34,088 nt of DNA from a virus, in IMG/VR virus record IMGVR_UViG_3300032462_000036, positions 1-34,088 of that record; one strand, 5' to 3'. The translations under genes were made by a program, and so were the position numbers. This document shows positions 1 through 7,249 of this stretch, in pieces (the stretch's first letter is position 1; each line of letters opens with the position of its first letter). The notes under the pieces were generated by a model. That model searched no databases. It saw only the letters and a list, made by a program, of their open reading frames with translations, and was not told the DNA's origin.

Positions 1-1091
1 CGTGAGCCTAGCGCTGCATAAAGCAGGCATTCGTCAAACGTTGCCATTGCGGGTGTGACGTTAAGCTCCTGATTCGCGGACAAATGGTCGTAGTAATTGC
101 GCGTGTCGTTTTCACCGGCCCCAGTAGTTCCGATTCCGCTGTGCGCTTTGCCGAACAGTCGCGACATTGGAACATCGCCAGCGCCGCATGCATTCTGGCT
201 GTACCGGTCCATGATGTCGGGCAAGCCTGCGAAGCTGTACGTCTTCTGTTCGTATTCCTCCGTGTCACCATCAAGGATCAGCATGCCGTTGTTGCCCTTG
301 GCGGTTGCAGCAAGAGCGTAGCGCGCCAGCAGCTTGCGTTCCTCGTAAGGATTGCCTGCGATCTGCATCAATCCCTTGACCTTGATCACGTCGATCTTGG
401 CCTCGAACACCAGAGACGCAATGTTAGCCGCAACGGAATCGAAGTGCTTAACCGCAGGCAGTGCCGCGGACAGCACGCTTGTTCCGAGACGAAATCCGAA
501 TCCTTCACGGCTTCCGATCAGCAGGTTCTCATCGGGGCTTTCCGCGCCCAGCAGAACAATAATGCGGGAAGGATGAATGCGCACGATGCCAGCCGTTGTC
601 GGACCAACCACGTCAAACCACTTCGGTTTTCCGAATAGATCTGACAGTGCATCCTGCTCAATCTCGCCTGGACTCAGCTGCCTGTGCGTCAGCACAGTTG
701 CAAACCGAATGCCCCCGAGTTTTACCTTTGTTGGATCGACCGGTTGGGATGGATCATCGCCGAGATCAAAGTAGACGTAGCAGCATCCGTACAGGCGCGC
801 CAACTTATACGCGCGCAGCATCTTCTCTTTGATGGCAAGCTTCTTCTCAAGCTCCTCCAGCTTCTCGATCTGGTCTTCTTCTGCCTGCCAGTCGCGCCAG
901 CGGCGAAACGTGTCGCTGGCTGGAATGTCGATGATCTTCTTGGCCAGCCACGACGTTTTGTATGCCGCCGTCAGCTGCTGATCGTCGATGTACTTCTCGA
1001 CGTACGCAACAGACGTCGCCTTATCACGTGCTGTTCCGAGAGACGCTGTGAGGCTCTCCAGTCCGTCTGAAAAGGCAGTAGGCTTATTCAT
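1..1091 (-). CDS. Phage portal protein, DUF1073 family (partial, C-terminus beyond the window)
   Basis: Reading from ATG at 1091 to the left edge gives 363 open codons with no stop, so the gene is truncated by the window. Portal proteins form the dodecameric vertex ring through which terminase pumps DNA. The family signature is the stretch RLFGKAHSGIGTTGAG followed by NDTRNYYD (residues 311-335), typical of DUF1073 portals, where the motif reads LFG-S-G-(N/T)-TGE-D-RNYYD. Other expected features are the N-terminal segment with WLAKKIIDIPASD (48-60) and the YGCCYVYF strand (101-108). The start is one base after the TerL stop (TGA C ATG), so the two are translationally coupled. The DUF1073 family is also known as the N-terminal region of some Acb1-like anti-CBASS proteins; the C-terminus needed to test that is not visible. 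Confidence 0.88.
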   Translation of the reverse strand, partial: MNKPTAFSDGLESLTASLGTARDKATSVAYVEKYIDDQQLTAAYKTSWLAKKIIDIPASDTFRRWRDWQAEEDQIEKLEELEKKLAIKEKMLRAYKLARLYGCCYVYFDLGDDPSQPVDPTKVKLGGIRFATVLTHRQLSPGEIEQDALSDLFGKPKWFDVVGPTTAGIVRIHPSRIIVLLGAESPDENLLIGSREGFGFRLGTSVLSAALPAVKHFDSVAANIASLVFEAKIDVIKVKGLMQIAGNPYEERKLLARYALAATAKGNNGMLILDGDTEEYEQKTYSFAGLPDIMDRYSQNACGAGDVPMSRLFGKAHSGIGTTGAGENDTRNYYDHLSANQELNVTPAMATFDECLLYAALGS

Positions 1092-1092
1092 G

Positions 1093-2616
1093 TCAAAGGT
1101 TGTCCAGGTTGATCCGGTCATTGCCGGAAAGCATGTCGTTTATCGCGTCCATCATCGGGTCGACTTGGTCATCGTGGCCGCTGCCAAGCCCGTCGAAGGT
1201 CGCAAGTTCGGATCGGAGGTGGTTAATCCATGGCGCATTCTTGGGTAGCCATACCATTCCCGAGGAAACCCAAGGCGCTGCATCCAGGCCTCGCGTATAT
1301 TTGTCCCTCTCGCGCGGGATGGCTTGGACGGGCACGCCCTTACGCTTGAGCCCCTGAATCAAGCCTGTGCCACTGGCCTTGTCCTCTATCTTGAAGCCGC
1401 GAGGGTGAATACCCATTGTCCGGTATCTGTTGTAGAAGAACAATGCATTCTTCTCTAGGTCCGGGGCTTCCCATTTTCCACGCAGCTGGTCGACCAGGTA
1501 GATGCCAGAGCGGTTCTTGGCCTTGCCCCAAAGCTGGAATACGCTGAAGTCGTTGCGTTCGCCAGTCTTAAGCGCTGTGTCACCGTACATCCCGAAATAG
1601 TCCATTTCAGGAAGCTCGTGCCACTCCCTGAAGCAGTCCATGTCGAAAAGCGCCCCCTCGATGCTCGTAGGTCGCTGGCGGTACTGGCTGTTGTATGTGT
1701 ACGCGTCGACCTTCAGAACCTCGATTTGCTCGAGGCTGTGCTTTTCTTCCCATAGCGGACCGACGGGCAGGTTGTGCGGAATTGGAATCCCGTGCGTCCA
1801 CTCCCTAGGATACTCGACGTCTGTGCTCTCGATGATAACAGGCAGATCAAGATGGTGCCAATAGTCGCCGGATCCGCCTCGGAGCAGATGCCCAACAAAG
1901 TCGTCGTTGTGCAGTCGCTGCATGTCCACAATGATCGGCACGCCCTCATGTGCCAGTCGGTTGCGGAATGTGTTTGTTGCCCTGCGATTGACCTGCAGCC
2001 GTTTGTTCGGGCTGAACGCGTCGTCAGGCTTCAGCGGATCGTCAATAACCAGCGCACCAGTGAACTTGGTCTTGTCCATGTAGCCAGCGCGGAAGCCTGT
2101 AATTGGTCCGCCGGCTGCTTTGGCCAGCACACCGCCGCCGGAGGTTGTCTGCCAGCGATCCTTGGCCTTGCTGTCTGTCTTGACCGTGAACTTTGGCTCC
2201 GCCATCGCTTGGTAGCTGTCGAGCGAGACAAAGTTTCGTATCTTTTCGCTGTTTTCACCAGCAAGCTGGTCTGAAAAAGTCGCGTGAATAAATCTCGCGG
2301 CCGGATTAATCTGAAACCCCTTGGCGATAAAGTTGACCACAGCAGACTCGGTCTTGGTGTATCCTGGAGGCATTGTGATGATCAGGCGTGTAATTTCCCC
2401 TGAATACACGCGGTCAAGAGTGTTCGTGATTATATGGTGGTGCGGACCGACGATAAGATCCAGACCCTCTCGTTCTGTAAAGTACCACCTCATGAACGGC
2501 AGAAGCGTTCCGCTCGGCCCCAGCTCCCGGCTTTTTCGAAGCGCTACGGCCGATGCGAGCAATTGAAGCGCAGCGGCGCTATCGATGGCGTTATGTTTTC
2601 CCAACACCAAATCCAA
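1093..2616 (-). CDS. terL: Terminase large subunit (ATPase and nuclease)
   Basis: This 507-residue protein is the DNA-packaging motor. The ATPase half shows a Walker A variant PPGYTKTE (83-90), a Walker B strand ALVIDDP (188-194) and a coupling motif QRLHNDD (233-239). The RNase H-fold nuclease half shows YGDTAL (Asp346), KIEDK (Glu411/Asp412) and GHDDQVD (482-486), giving the three acidic metal ligands. Length and motif order fit the Terminase_6/TIGR01630-like large terminases. The listed start is a TTG that overlaps the 3' end of terS by 26 bases; no strong Shine-Dalgarno is visible, and an in-frame GTG three codons later is an alternative. The gene lies between terS and portal, the classical order. 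Confidence 0.93.
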   Translation of the reverse strand: MDLVLGKHNAIDSAAALQLLASAVALRKSRELGPSGTLLPFMRWYFTEREGLDLIVGPHHHIITNTLDRVYSGEITRLIITMPPGYTKTESAVVNFIAKGFQINPAARFIHATFSDQLAGENSEKIRNFVSLDSYQAMAEPKFTVKTDSKAKDRWQTTSGGGVLAKAAGGPITGFRAGYMDKTKFTGALVIDDPLKPDDAFSPNKRLQVNRRATNTFRNRLAHEGVPIIVDMQRLHNDDFVGHLLRGGSGDYWHHLDLPVIIESTDVEYPREWTHGIPIPHNLPVGPLWEEKHSLEQIEVLKVDAYTYNSQYRQRPTSIEGALFDMDCFREWHELPEMDYFGMYGDTALKTGERNDFSVFQLWGKAKNRSGIYLVDQLRGKWEAPDLEKNALFFYNRYRTMGIHPRGFKIEDKASGTGLIQGLKRKGVPVQAIPRERDKYTRGLDAAPWVSSGMVWLPKNAPWINHLRSELATFDGLGSGHDDQVDPMMDAINDMLSGNDRINLDNL

Positions 2617-3106
2617 GCGCGGTCACGTCAATACCAAGTCTGCGCGCCTCGTCTAGGATGTGCGCCTCGGAAGCGAGATCAAGTGTTCTGATCGCGCCTC
2701 CGTTCGCGCCAGTGAGCTCTTGCTTGTCTGCCAGTCCCAAATCGCGACTGATAAGGCTCGCGTTCATGAGTCCTACGGCGGCGTGCTCAAACTTCTGCGT
2801 GTAGATAACTTGGTCGATAAGCTCCATGGCGGCACCAAAGTCAGCAACGTCTGTGCGATAGCGTTCCAGCCTTCCGATGCCAATGTTAAGGTAAATGGCC
2901 AATCCGCGCAGCGTGTACGGCCGCACCTTTTTCTTGTCGAAGCGTGTCACGTCACCTTGGTAGACTGCCACGTCCTCCTCGAGGAGCGGATGATCATCAC
3001 ACCACTGGAAGTACTCAGTCGCTGCCGCGAGTAGCTCGGCGGCTGTGGTGAATGGGTGGGATCCGTTGGAGAGATTGCGCCAAGCCTTCGTGCTGTTCAT
3101 GCGCAT
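2591..3106 (-). CDS. terS: Terminase small subunit, gp3/GP3_package-like
   Basis: This 171-residue protein should recognise the packaging site and load TerL. It matches the P22 gp3-type layout as remembered: an early AAELLAAATEYFQWCDD segment, then PYTLRGLAIYLNI (HTH-like), a helical middle, and a late LADKQELTGANGGAI motif, which resembles the ELTGKDGGPI motif seen near the C-terminus of this family. It overlaps terL. The start may be ATG 3106 or ATG 3100; the second overlaps the stop of a 15-codon reading frame that begins at about 3147 on the same strand. It is the first packaging gene after the NusG-like gene and is preceded by a GATTAGA element. Confidence 0.85.
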   Translation of the reverse strand: MRMNSTKAWRNLSNGSHPFTTAAELLAAATEYFQWCDDHPLLEEDVAVYQGDVTRFDKKKVRPYTLRGLAIYLNIGIGRLERYRTDVADFGAAMELIDQVIYTQKFEHAAVGLMNASLISRDLGLADKQELTGANGGAIRTLDLASEAHILDEARRLGIDVTALGFGVGKT

Positions 3107-3150
3107 ATCCGCCCTTTCGGCAAACTCCCTCTCGCGTGGGCCATCCCCAG

Positions 3151-3175
3151 CTTGATCTAATCGCGTCGTGCTTAG
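3151..3175 (-). promoter_or_regulatory. Possible promoter element upstream of terS
   Basis: On the minus strand this gap contains GCGATTAGATCAAGC. It shares the GATTAGA core with the promoter-like elements at 8234, 8695, 9895 and 10246. No convincing -35 box is seen, so the call is weak. Confidence 0.3.
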
Positions 3176-3807
3176 CGCGCAACAGCTGATTGAGTCGACA
3201 AATTGCCTGCCACAGGGATTAAGTCAAGCATTAAACGCGAAACCACGGCAGATTGAAGCACGCCGTTGGCAAGTGTGACCTTTATTTGGTCCCCTGAAAC
3301 ACGGTTGACCGTTCCGTGCAATCCCAGCACGCTGCTTTTTATGGTCACCTTGTCGCCTGGTTTGAGCTTCGGAAGCCCATGCTTGTCGGTTTTTGCTCGT
3401 TTTTCCCAGGAGGATCTTTCAATTGCACGCATGTGTGCCAGCTCCTGCTCCGCCACAAGGCACACGTGGTCGTTCACCATGAAGTGCTCCACCTTCACGT
3501 ACTTGCCTCCGAGGATAGTTTCCCCGCGCAGTGCACTCATGACAAGCTGGTCCGCGATTTCAGGATCCACAAAGACGACACCGCCCAGCATAAGTTGCAT
3601 TCGTTCGATGTACTTGCTTGTTCGGGGAAGTCTGTATCTGCTTGACGTGACAGGTGTCCAAGCGGCTGGTGCGTCTTGCGGAAAGGTAACCAGCGGACGC
3701 CCCTTGCGTGGTCCAGGAAGGTCGACAACGCAACCTGTTATCTTTTCCACTAGCTGAAATGTGGCTGCGTAGGGCTTGACGTTTAGTATCTGCCACACAT
3801 CGACCAT
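3172..3807 (-). CDS. NusG/RfaH-like protein with C-terminal KOW domain
   Basis: This 211-residue protein looks like a phage transcription elongation or antitermination factor of the NusG superfamily. The N-terminus VWQILNVKPYAATF resembles the start of NGN domains (W-Y-x-V-x-x-KP). LMLGGVVFVD (about 73-82) sits where NGN domains have the 'FPGYVFV' strand. Residues 149-182 (LKPGDKVTIKSSVLGLHGTV and onward) form a clear KOW/SH3-like motif. I chose the second ATG (3807) because the perfect Shine-Dalgarno GGAGGTG lies between the upstream in-frame ATG and this one. NusG-type proteins bind RNA polymerase or ribosomal S10. Its position just ahead of terS suggests control of late or packaging transcription. 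The KOW call is firm; the NGN call is weaker. Confidence 0.65.
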   Translation of the reverse strand: MVDVWQILNVKPYAATFQLVEKITGCVVDLPGPRKGRPLVTFPQDAPAAWTPVTSSRYRLPRTSKYIERMQLMLGGVVFVDPEIADQLVMSALRGETILGGKYVKVEHFMVNDHVCLVAEQELAHMRAIERSSWEKRAKTDKHGLPKLKPGDKVTIKSSVLGLHGTVNRVSGDQIKVTLANGVLQSAVVSRLMLDLIPVAGNLSTQSAVAR

Positions 3808-3870
3808 GAACACCTCCATCAGGGCAAGCTCCAGCGTTAGCTGAATCCCACCCCGATGGCAAGCTGCTGT

Positions 3871-4452
3871 TCAGGAAGTCCGGTAGACCCGTCCGCGACC
3901 ATCCACCTTTTCTGATGTGATGATGTAACCAGCCTTTTTGATGGCTCCGAAGATCGCGCCGCGCACTGTGTGGATTTCCCAGCCCAGACCGGCGGCAGCC
4001 TCAGCGGCTGTCGTTCCGGCAACCAGCATCTCGATCAGCGCAGCCTGCTTGCTGTTCTTGGCCTTGGCAGGCTTGGCCTTGACAGGCGTTTCTGCTGGCG
4101 CAGGGGCTGCATCCAGGGATGGGCTGGCAGCGTCGTGCGTGGGATCCGCCAGAGGCGCCTGTGGTGCGCTTTCTGGGGCGTCAGCAGGGGCTTCCGGCTC
4201 GATCCCGATAGCAGCCATCCCGGCTGCAGTGGCCATCAGCGTAACCCCGTGGCCGTCGCCGGTCTCGCGCCACATCGGATCGCCAACCCGCAGGTTGGCC
4301 TCGACCTCGATCAGCAAGCCCTTGGCCATCATCGATGCCACCGTCTTGGTGGCCGCGCCGCCGCGGAGATTGGCAGGCAAAGGCATGGCGATCAGCTCAG
4401 GGTGCTGCGATGCGCGGGTCAGGATGATCAGCTGCGTGTCGGTGAGTTGCAT
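3871..4452 (-). CDS. DUF3489 domain protein (winged-helix type)
   Basis: This is a 193-residue protein. The C-terminal 65 residues (KNSKQAALIEMLVAGTTAAE ... GWEIHTVRGAIFGAIKKAGY ... GRGRVYR) match the DUF3489 pattern, a winged helix-turn-helix-like module widespread in alphaproteobacteria and their phages: 'K-Q-A-L-L---G-T--E---GW--HTVRG---GALKK-G--V-SEKVDGRGRVYR'. A second helical segment (residues 1-75) and a low-complexity Ala/Pro linker precede it. It is probably DNA-binding and regulatory. The start is preceded by AAGGA (minus strand). It stands alone between small unknown genes and the NusG-like gene. Confidence 0.7.
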   Translation of the reverse strand: MQLTDTQLIILTRASQHPELIAMPLPANLRGGAATKTVASMMAKGLLIEVEANLRVGDPMWRETGDGHGVTLMATAAGMAAIGIEPEAPADAPESAPQAPLADPTHDAASPSLDAAPAPAETPVKAKPAKAKNSKQAALIEMLVAGTTAAEAAAGLGWEIHTVRGAIFGAIKKAGYIITSEKVDGRGRVYRTS

Positions 4453-4529
4453 GTTCGTGGTTCCTTCTGCGTTGGTTGCGGCAGGTTTGCCCTGACTCGT
4501 TTTCTAAGCAGTTACACCATCACAGTCAA

Positions 4530-4799
4530 CTACTTCATCCAAGGTTTATCCGACGACGCCAAATGCTGTATTTTCTTATGGCTTTCCGGTCGGCGATGCA
4601 GTCGTGCGTGGTTTGAAAGATCAATCTCTGCCACGGCGAGCAGGGGTCCGAGTGGGTAGTCGAACACATCCTTGTAGACCGGGGACAGCACAAGAACCCA
4701 TCCATTGTTTGGCTCCAGCTCTGCGCGCACTTCAAAGTGCGTTGCGTAAGGAGCTCCCGCGGCCAGCGCGAGAGCCTTCTTGGCGTGGTAGTACGTCAT
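4530..4799 (-). CDS. Small hypothetical protein (89 aa)
   Basis: The product is not recognised. It is a soluble-looking protein with alternating strands and no obvious membrane segment or metal motif. It overlaps the upstream gene by four bases (ATGA), the coupling used throughout this minus-strand operon, which is the best evidence that it is translated. Confidence 0.6.
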   Translation of the reverse strand: MTYYHAKKALALAAGAPYATHFEVRAELEPNNGWVLVLSPVYKDVFDYPLGPLLAVAEIDLSNHARLHRRPESHKKIQHLASSDKPWMK

Positions 4800-5017
4800 T
4801 TGTCTTCAATCACATACACCATCGTTTTCGGATCCACAACAGCGTCCTGCACAAGGTCATCGATGGTCGCTCTCGGGCATCCGCCGCCAGTTACGCGAAT
4901 GACGTTGTCATTCGGAAAGACGTGCATCCCAGCCGTCAGTCGATTATCCCTAAGCCATACTATAAGAACGCCGCGAAAGGCGTCAAACTTGTCGGCATCC
5001 AAGTAAAAAGTAATCAT
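4796..5017 (-). CDS. Small hypothetical protein (73 aa)
   Basis: The product is not recognised. It begins MITFYLDADKFDAFRG and ends MVYVIEDK, a compact alpha/beta-looking protein. It shares ATGA overlaps with both neighbours (5014-5017 upstream and 4796-4799 downstream), so it belongs to a tightly coupled operon. Confidence 0.65.
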   Translation of the reverse strand: MITFYLDADKFDAFRGVLIVWLRDNRLTAGMHVFPNDNVIRVTGGGCPRATIDDLVQDAVVDPKTMVYVIEDK

Positions 5018-5202
5018 GACGTCTCCAGTTTGTCAAAGCATGCATTGCATAGCGTTTTCCCATCGCGCCCCTCGTTCCAACCGTCGGAGTCGACGTGACC
5101 TGCCCCAAGGCACTGATCACAGGTGTTCATGAACTCGAGGCACCCGTCGCAGGTGTCGTCATTGGGGCAGTCCTTTGTTGATACCGGGCACCGGTCGGTC
5201 AT
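5014..5202 (-). CDS. Small cysteine-rich zinc-finger-like protein (62 aa)
   Basis: The protein carries repeated Cys pairs: CPVSTKDC, CDGCLEF, CDQCLGAGH and CNAC near the C-terminus. This arrangement suggests one or two structural zinc sites of DnaJ or rubredoxin-knuckle style. The listed start is the ATG at 5202, which overlaps the TGA of a 28-codon reading frame; a longer in-frame extension to 5310 exists but would run deep into the upstream gene and has no Shine-Dalgarno. Its function is unknown; small zinc proteins in phages often mediate protein-nucleic acid contacts. Confidence 0.6.
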   Translation of the reverse strand: MTDRCPVSTKDCPNDDTCDGCLEFMNTCDQCLGAGHVDSDGWNEGRDGKTLCNACFDKLETS

Positions 5203-5285
5203 GGCTTCACCGGCAGCGCATCCGGAGGCAGCGCAGCGAATGCAGCTTGGATTGCTGCTGATGTGATTGGTGTGCCAGCGGCCAT
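5199..5285 (-). CDS. Micro-ORF, 28 codons, linking two genes
   Basis: ATG at 5285 lies two bases after the TAG of the upstream gene. The frame ends in ATGA shared with the zinc-protein start at 5202. The peptide begins MAAGTPITSAAIQAAFAALP and is Ala/Pro-rich. It may encode a real micro-protein or simply act as a coupling leader that carries ribosomes to the next gene. The fit of both ends is exact; the function is unknown. Confidence 0.45.
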   Translation of the reverse strand: MAAGTPITSAAIQAAFAALPPDALPVKP

Positions 5286-5287
5286 GT

Positions 5288-5599
5288 CTAATCCATCCTC
5301 GTTGCTGCAAATGATCCGTCGTTCTGCACCACGGCCACCCAGTCGCATTCGAACAAGATTACGAGCTCATCGCGGATGTGCGTCCGTGAGCATTCATGCA
5401 TGGCAGGATCGCCGGGGTAGAGGAGCTTTGCGCAACCGATTCCCTGGTTCAAGTGCAGGCTGAAGCCGCTCAGGGGATTCCATCCGCCGCCGTGTGCGTA
5501 ATTGCTCTCAATCTGCTGGCGAACAGGTCGTGGATCGCGGTCGCTGATGATCTCAGGAAGATATCCTGCGGCGTCGATGTCAGTCCAAGCGTTGTTCAT
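5288..5599 (-). CDS. Hypothetical protein (103 aa)
   Basis: The product is not recognised. The minus-strand sequence before the ATG reads AAGGAGACCACA, a strong Shine-Dalgarno at ideal spacing, which fixes the start. The protein begins MNNAWTDIDAAGYLPEII and has a central Gly/Asn-rich part and a hydrophobic strand ELVILFECDWVAVV near the C-terminus, followed by QNDGSFAATRMD. It is probably cytoplasmic. Confidence 0.65.
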   Translation of the reverse strand: MNNAWTDIDAAGYLPEIISDRDPRPVRQQIESNYAHGGGWNPLSGFSLHLNQGIGCAKLLYPGDPAMHECSRTHIRDELVILFECDWVAVVQNDGSFAATRMD

Positions 5600-5627
5600 T
5601 GTGGTCTCCTTGTTTTCGATGGCGCAT
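5580..5627 (-). other. 15-codon micro-ORF overlapping the next gene start
   Basis: AAGGAG inside the last codons of the nuclease gene precedes ATG 5627. The frame encodes MRHRKQGDHNEQRLD and stops at 5580, 20 bases inside the next gene. It may be a translational coupler; protein status is doubtful. Confidence 0.3.
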
Positions 5628-5629
5628 CA

Positions 5630-6049
5630 CTACTCCTTAAACGTCGACGTCGCAACTACTAGCTTGCTTAAAAACCATTTCCTGAACTCTGCGCCGTCCA
5701 TGTCCAGGACGAGCTGATCGTTGCATGGCCAGACAAACGCCAAGACGCGAAACCGCCAAGGCTTTCTGTTCTGTCGCCACGCTAGGACGGGAGAGCAGCC
5801 AATCGCCTCCGCTTGTCGCGTGGCCTGTCGCCACCACGCGGGCATCGCCAAGGCCTCGACTCGTTTGACCTCGATGGCGATGCCGTATGGCTCGGTACCG
5901 ACCAAGTCGTGGCCGCCGGATCGGGTCTGTTCCAGGTTGCGCATCAGGTCGATGGAGATGCCGGCCGTGGTCGCCCACTCAGTGAGGATCGCTGCCAGCT
6001 CGCGTTCGGCAGTAGCGCCCTTGGCCTTCGCTCCGCGCGGTCCTAGCAT
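5630..6049 (-). CDS. PD-(D/E)XK nuclease, resolvase-like
   Basis: This 139-residue protein has the layout of small phage PD-(D/E)XK endonucleases related to Holliday-junction resolvases: KGATAERELAAIL with Glu15, then GGHDLVG with Asp48, then IAIEVKRVEAL with the E60-x-K62 pair, then RQATRQAEA with Gln79. A basic WRQNRKPWRF strand follows. Such enzymes resolve branched DNA before packaging. I chose the ATG at 6049 because it follows GGGGAGTCAAT; the frame stays open to 6136, but that region lacks an SD and would erase the divergent promoter region. It is the first gene of the leftward operon. Confidence 0.75.
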   Translation of the reverse strand: MLGPRGAKAKGATAERELAAILTEWATTAGISIDLMRNLEQTRSGGHDLVGTEPYGIAIEVKRVEALAMPAWWRQATRQAEAIGCSPVLAWRQNRKPWRFRVLAFVWPCNDQLVLDMDGAEFRKWFLSKLVVATSTFKE

Positions 6050-6179
6050 ATTGACTCCCCAGCATATTCGACTTACTTGCCCTAACGCAAATAAAACGGC
6101 AAGCTCGTCTTTTGATGTTGATAAGACGACGCGCATAACCTATACGATAACTACCGCAACCAAGAGGAGAGCAGGCTAT
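6050..6179. promoter_or_regulatory. Divergent control region with sigma70-like promoter and two inverted repeats
   Basis: The gap separates the leftward packaging arm from the rightward small-gene block. Rightward promoter: TTGATA (6118-6123), a 17-base spacer, TATACG (6141-6146). Inverted repeats: CTTGCC (6076-6081) with GGCAAG (6098-6103), and CGTCTT (6106-6111) with AAGACG (6123-6128). The second repeat overlaps the -35 box and could be an operator. The leftward promoter is unclear. Confidence 0.55.
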
Positions 6180-6476
6180 ATGGGACGCATCATCACCCCG
6201 ACCTACCGCGCAGAATACCAGGACCAGTCCGGATGGCACGCCATCAACTGGAACGTTCGCGGCAGCGCCAACGTCACAGCGCACGGCAAGCCGACGGACG
6301 CCAACGCGGAGATCATGCGCGGCAAGCTGAACGAGAGCTTCACGCACAACGGCTGCAACCACCACGTTTCGGTGGCGGTCGGCTACCTCATCTACGTGCG
6401 GCAGCTTCGCATCATCCACCAGTTTTCTGGCCAGCAGATTGCCACCACGCACGGGCCAGCGTTTGAAATCGTCTGA
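6180..6476 (+). CDS. Hypothetical protein (98 aa), first gene of the rightward small-gene block
   Basis: The product is not recognised. ATG 6180 follows AAGAGGAGAGCAGGCT, a good Shine-Dalgarno, and lies 34 bases after the promoter -10 box. The protein begins MGRIITPTYRAEYQDQSGWH and has several His residues in the middle (GCNHHVSVAVGYLIYVRQLR), with strand-rich character. The upstream continuation of the frame is spurious because it would run through the promoter. Confidence 0.65.
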   Translation: MGRIITPTYRAEYQDQSGWHAINWNVRGSANVTAHGKPTDANAEIMRGKLNESFTHNGCNHHVSVAVGYLIYVRQLRIIHQFSGQQIATTHGPAFEIV

Positions 6477-6493
6477 AACCAAGGAGCACTAAA

Positions 6494-6673
6494 ATGATTA
6501 TTTGCGGAATTGAAATCAGGAAGTGGGTCAACGAACCGACAAACCTGCTGGTGTTGGATCCCGATGGCACTGCCATCTGGTGCGAGAGCCTTTCGAAGGC
6601 GGGAGAGATCACTTGCGCCATTTTTAATGACCGTGGTGTCGAAGCTACTATTATCGACGTCAGTTACGAATGA
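6494..6673 (+). CDS. Small hypothetical protein (59 aa)
   Basis: The product is not recognised. It begins MIICGIEIRKWVNEPTNLLV and ends EATIIDVSYE, a small beta-rich fold by appearance. AAGGAGCACTAAA precedes the ATG, an excellent Shine-Dalgarno, and the 17-base gap after the previous stop fits operon packing. Confidence 0.6.
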   Translation: MIICGIEIRKWVNEPTNLLVLDPDGTAIWCESLSKAGEITCAIFNDRGVEATIIDVSYE

Positions 6674-6718
6674 CAAAACCAGGATTGCGTGATGCGCTTC
6701 CCAACAAGGAGAACCTGA

Positions 6719-7249
6719 ATGAAAACAATCGCTGACTACCCGATGCTGGTCGTTGACCCGAAACCGGACGACATCATGTGGATATTCGACGGCGAGTGGT
6801 CCATCCTAGACAACTTCGCGCCGCTGCCCATCGAGGTAGACATTGGCTGGGGCAGGAAGGTCTACCCGACCAGCGAGCACGCATTTGCAGCCGCCAAGAC
6901 AAATTCACCGCGATTGGCAGAAAACATCCGAAAAGCTCCTACCCCAGCGCACGCAAAGGGTCTGGGTCGCGCATGCAATCTCAAGAGCAGCTGGGAGGAC
7001 ATCAAGTTCCGCGTGATGTGGCATGTTTTGCAGCATAAGTTTGGCCAGCATCCTGAGGCATGCAAAGCGTTGCTGCAGAGCAATGACCGCTTGATCTTCG
7101 AAGGCACTACATGGGAGGATCGCGTGTGGGGAGTAGTGCGTCGTCCAGGATCAACGCGATGGGAGGGTCGAAACGCACTAGGCTCGATGCTGATGGAAAT
7201 CCGAGGCACGCTTAATGTGGCCTCCACAGTAAAGAGGCGCACCAAGTGA
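6719..7249 (+). CDS. NADAR family protein (predicted ADP-ribose glycosidase)
   Basis: This 176-residue protein contains the NADAR domain nearly end to end: SILDNFAP (28-35, the 'LSNF' motif), YPTSEHAFAAAK (49-60, 'YPTVEHYFQAAK'), Trp92, the KFGQ segment (107-110), FEGTTWEDRVWG (127-138, 'E-T--D-YWG') and GRNALGSMLMEIR (150-162, 'G-N-LG-ILM-IR'). Established family knowledge: NADAR proteins bind and hydrolyse ADP-ribose derivatives, and some reverse guanosine ADP-ribosylation made by DarT1-type toxins. In a phage this suggests repair of host-inflicted ADP-ribose marks or removal of NAD-derived signals; that role is inference. AAGGAGAACCTGA precedes the ATG. The following gene overlaps by four bases, suggesting co-translation. 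Confidence 0.88.
   Translation: MKTIADYPMLVVDPKPDDIMWIFDGEWSILDNFAPLPIEVDIGWGRKVYPTSEHAFAAAKTNSPRLAENIRKAPTPAHAKGLGRACNLKSSWEDIKFRVMWHVLQHKFGQHPEACKALLQSNDRLIFEGTTWEDRVWGVVRRPGSTRWEGRNALGSMLMEIRGTLNVASTVKRRTK

Noticed and set aside
84-638. Long plus-strand open frame opposite the portal.
   Set aside because: It is the antisense shadow of the portal reading frame, which carries the family motifs.
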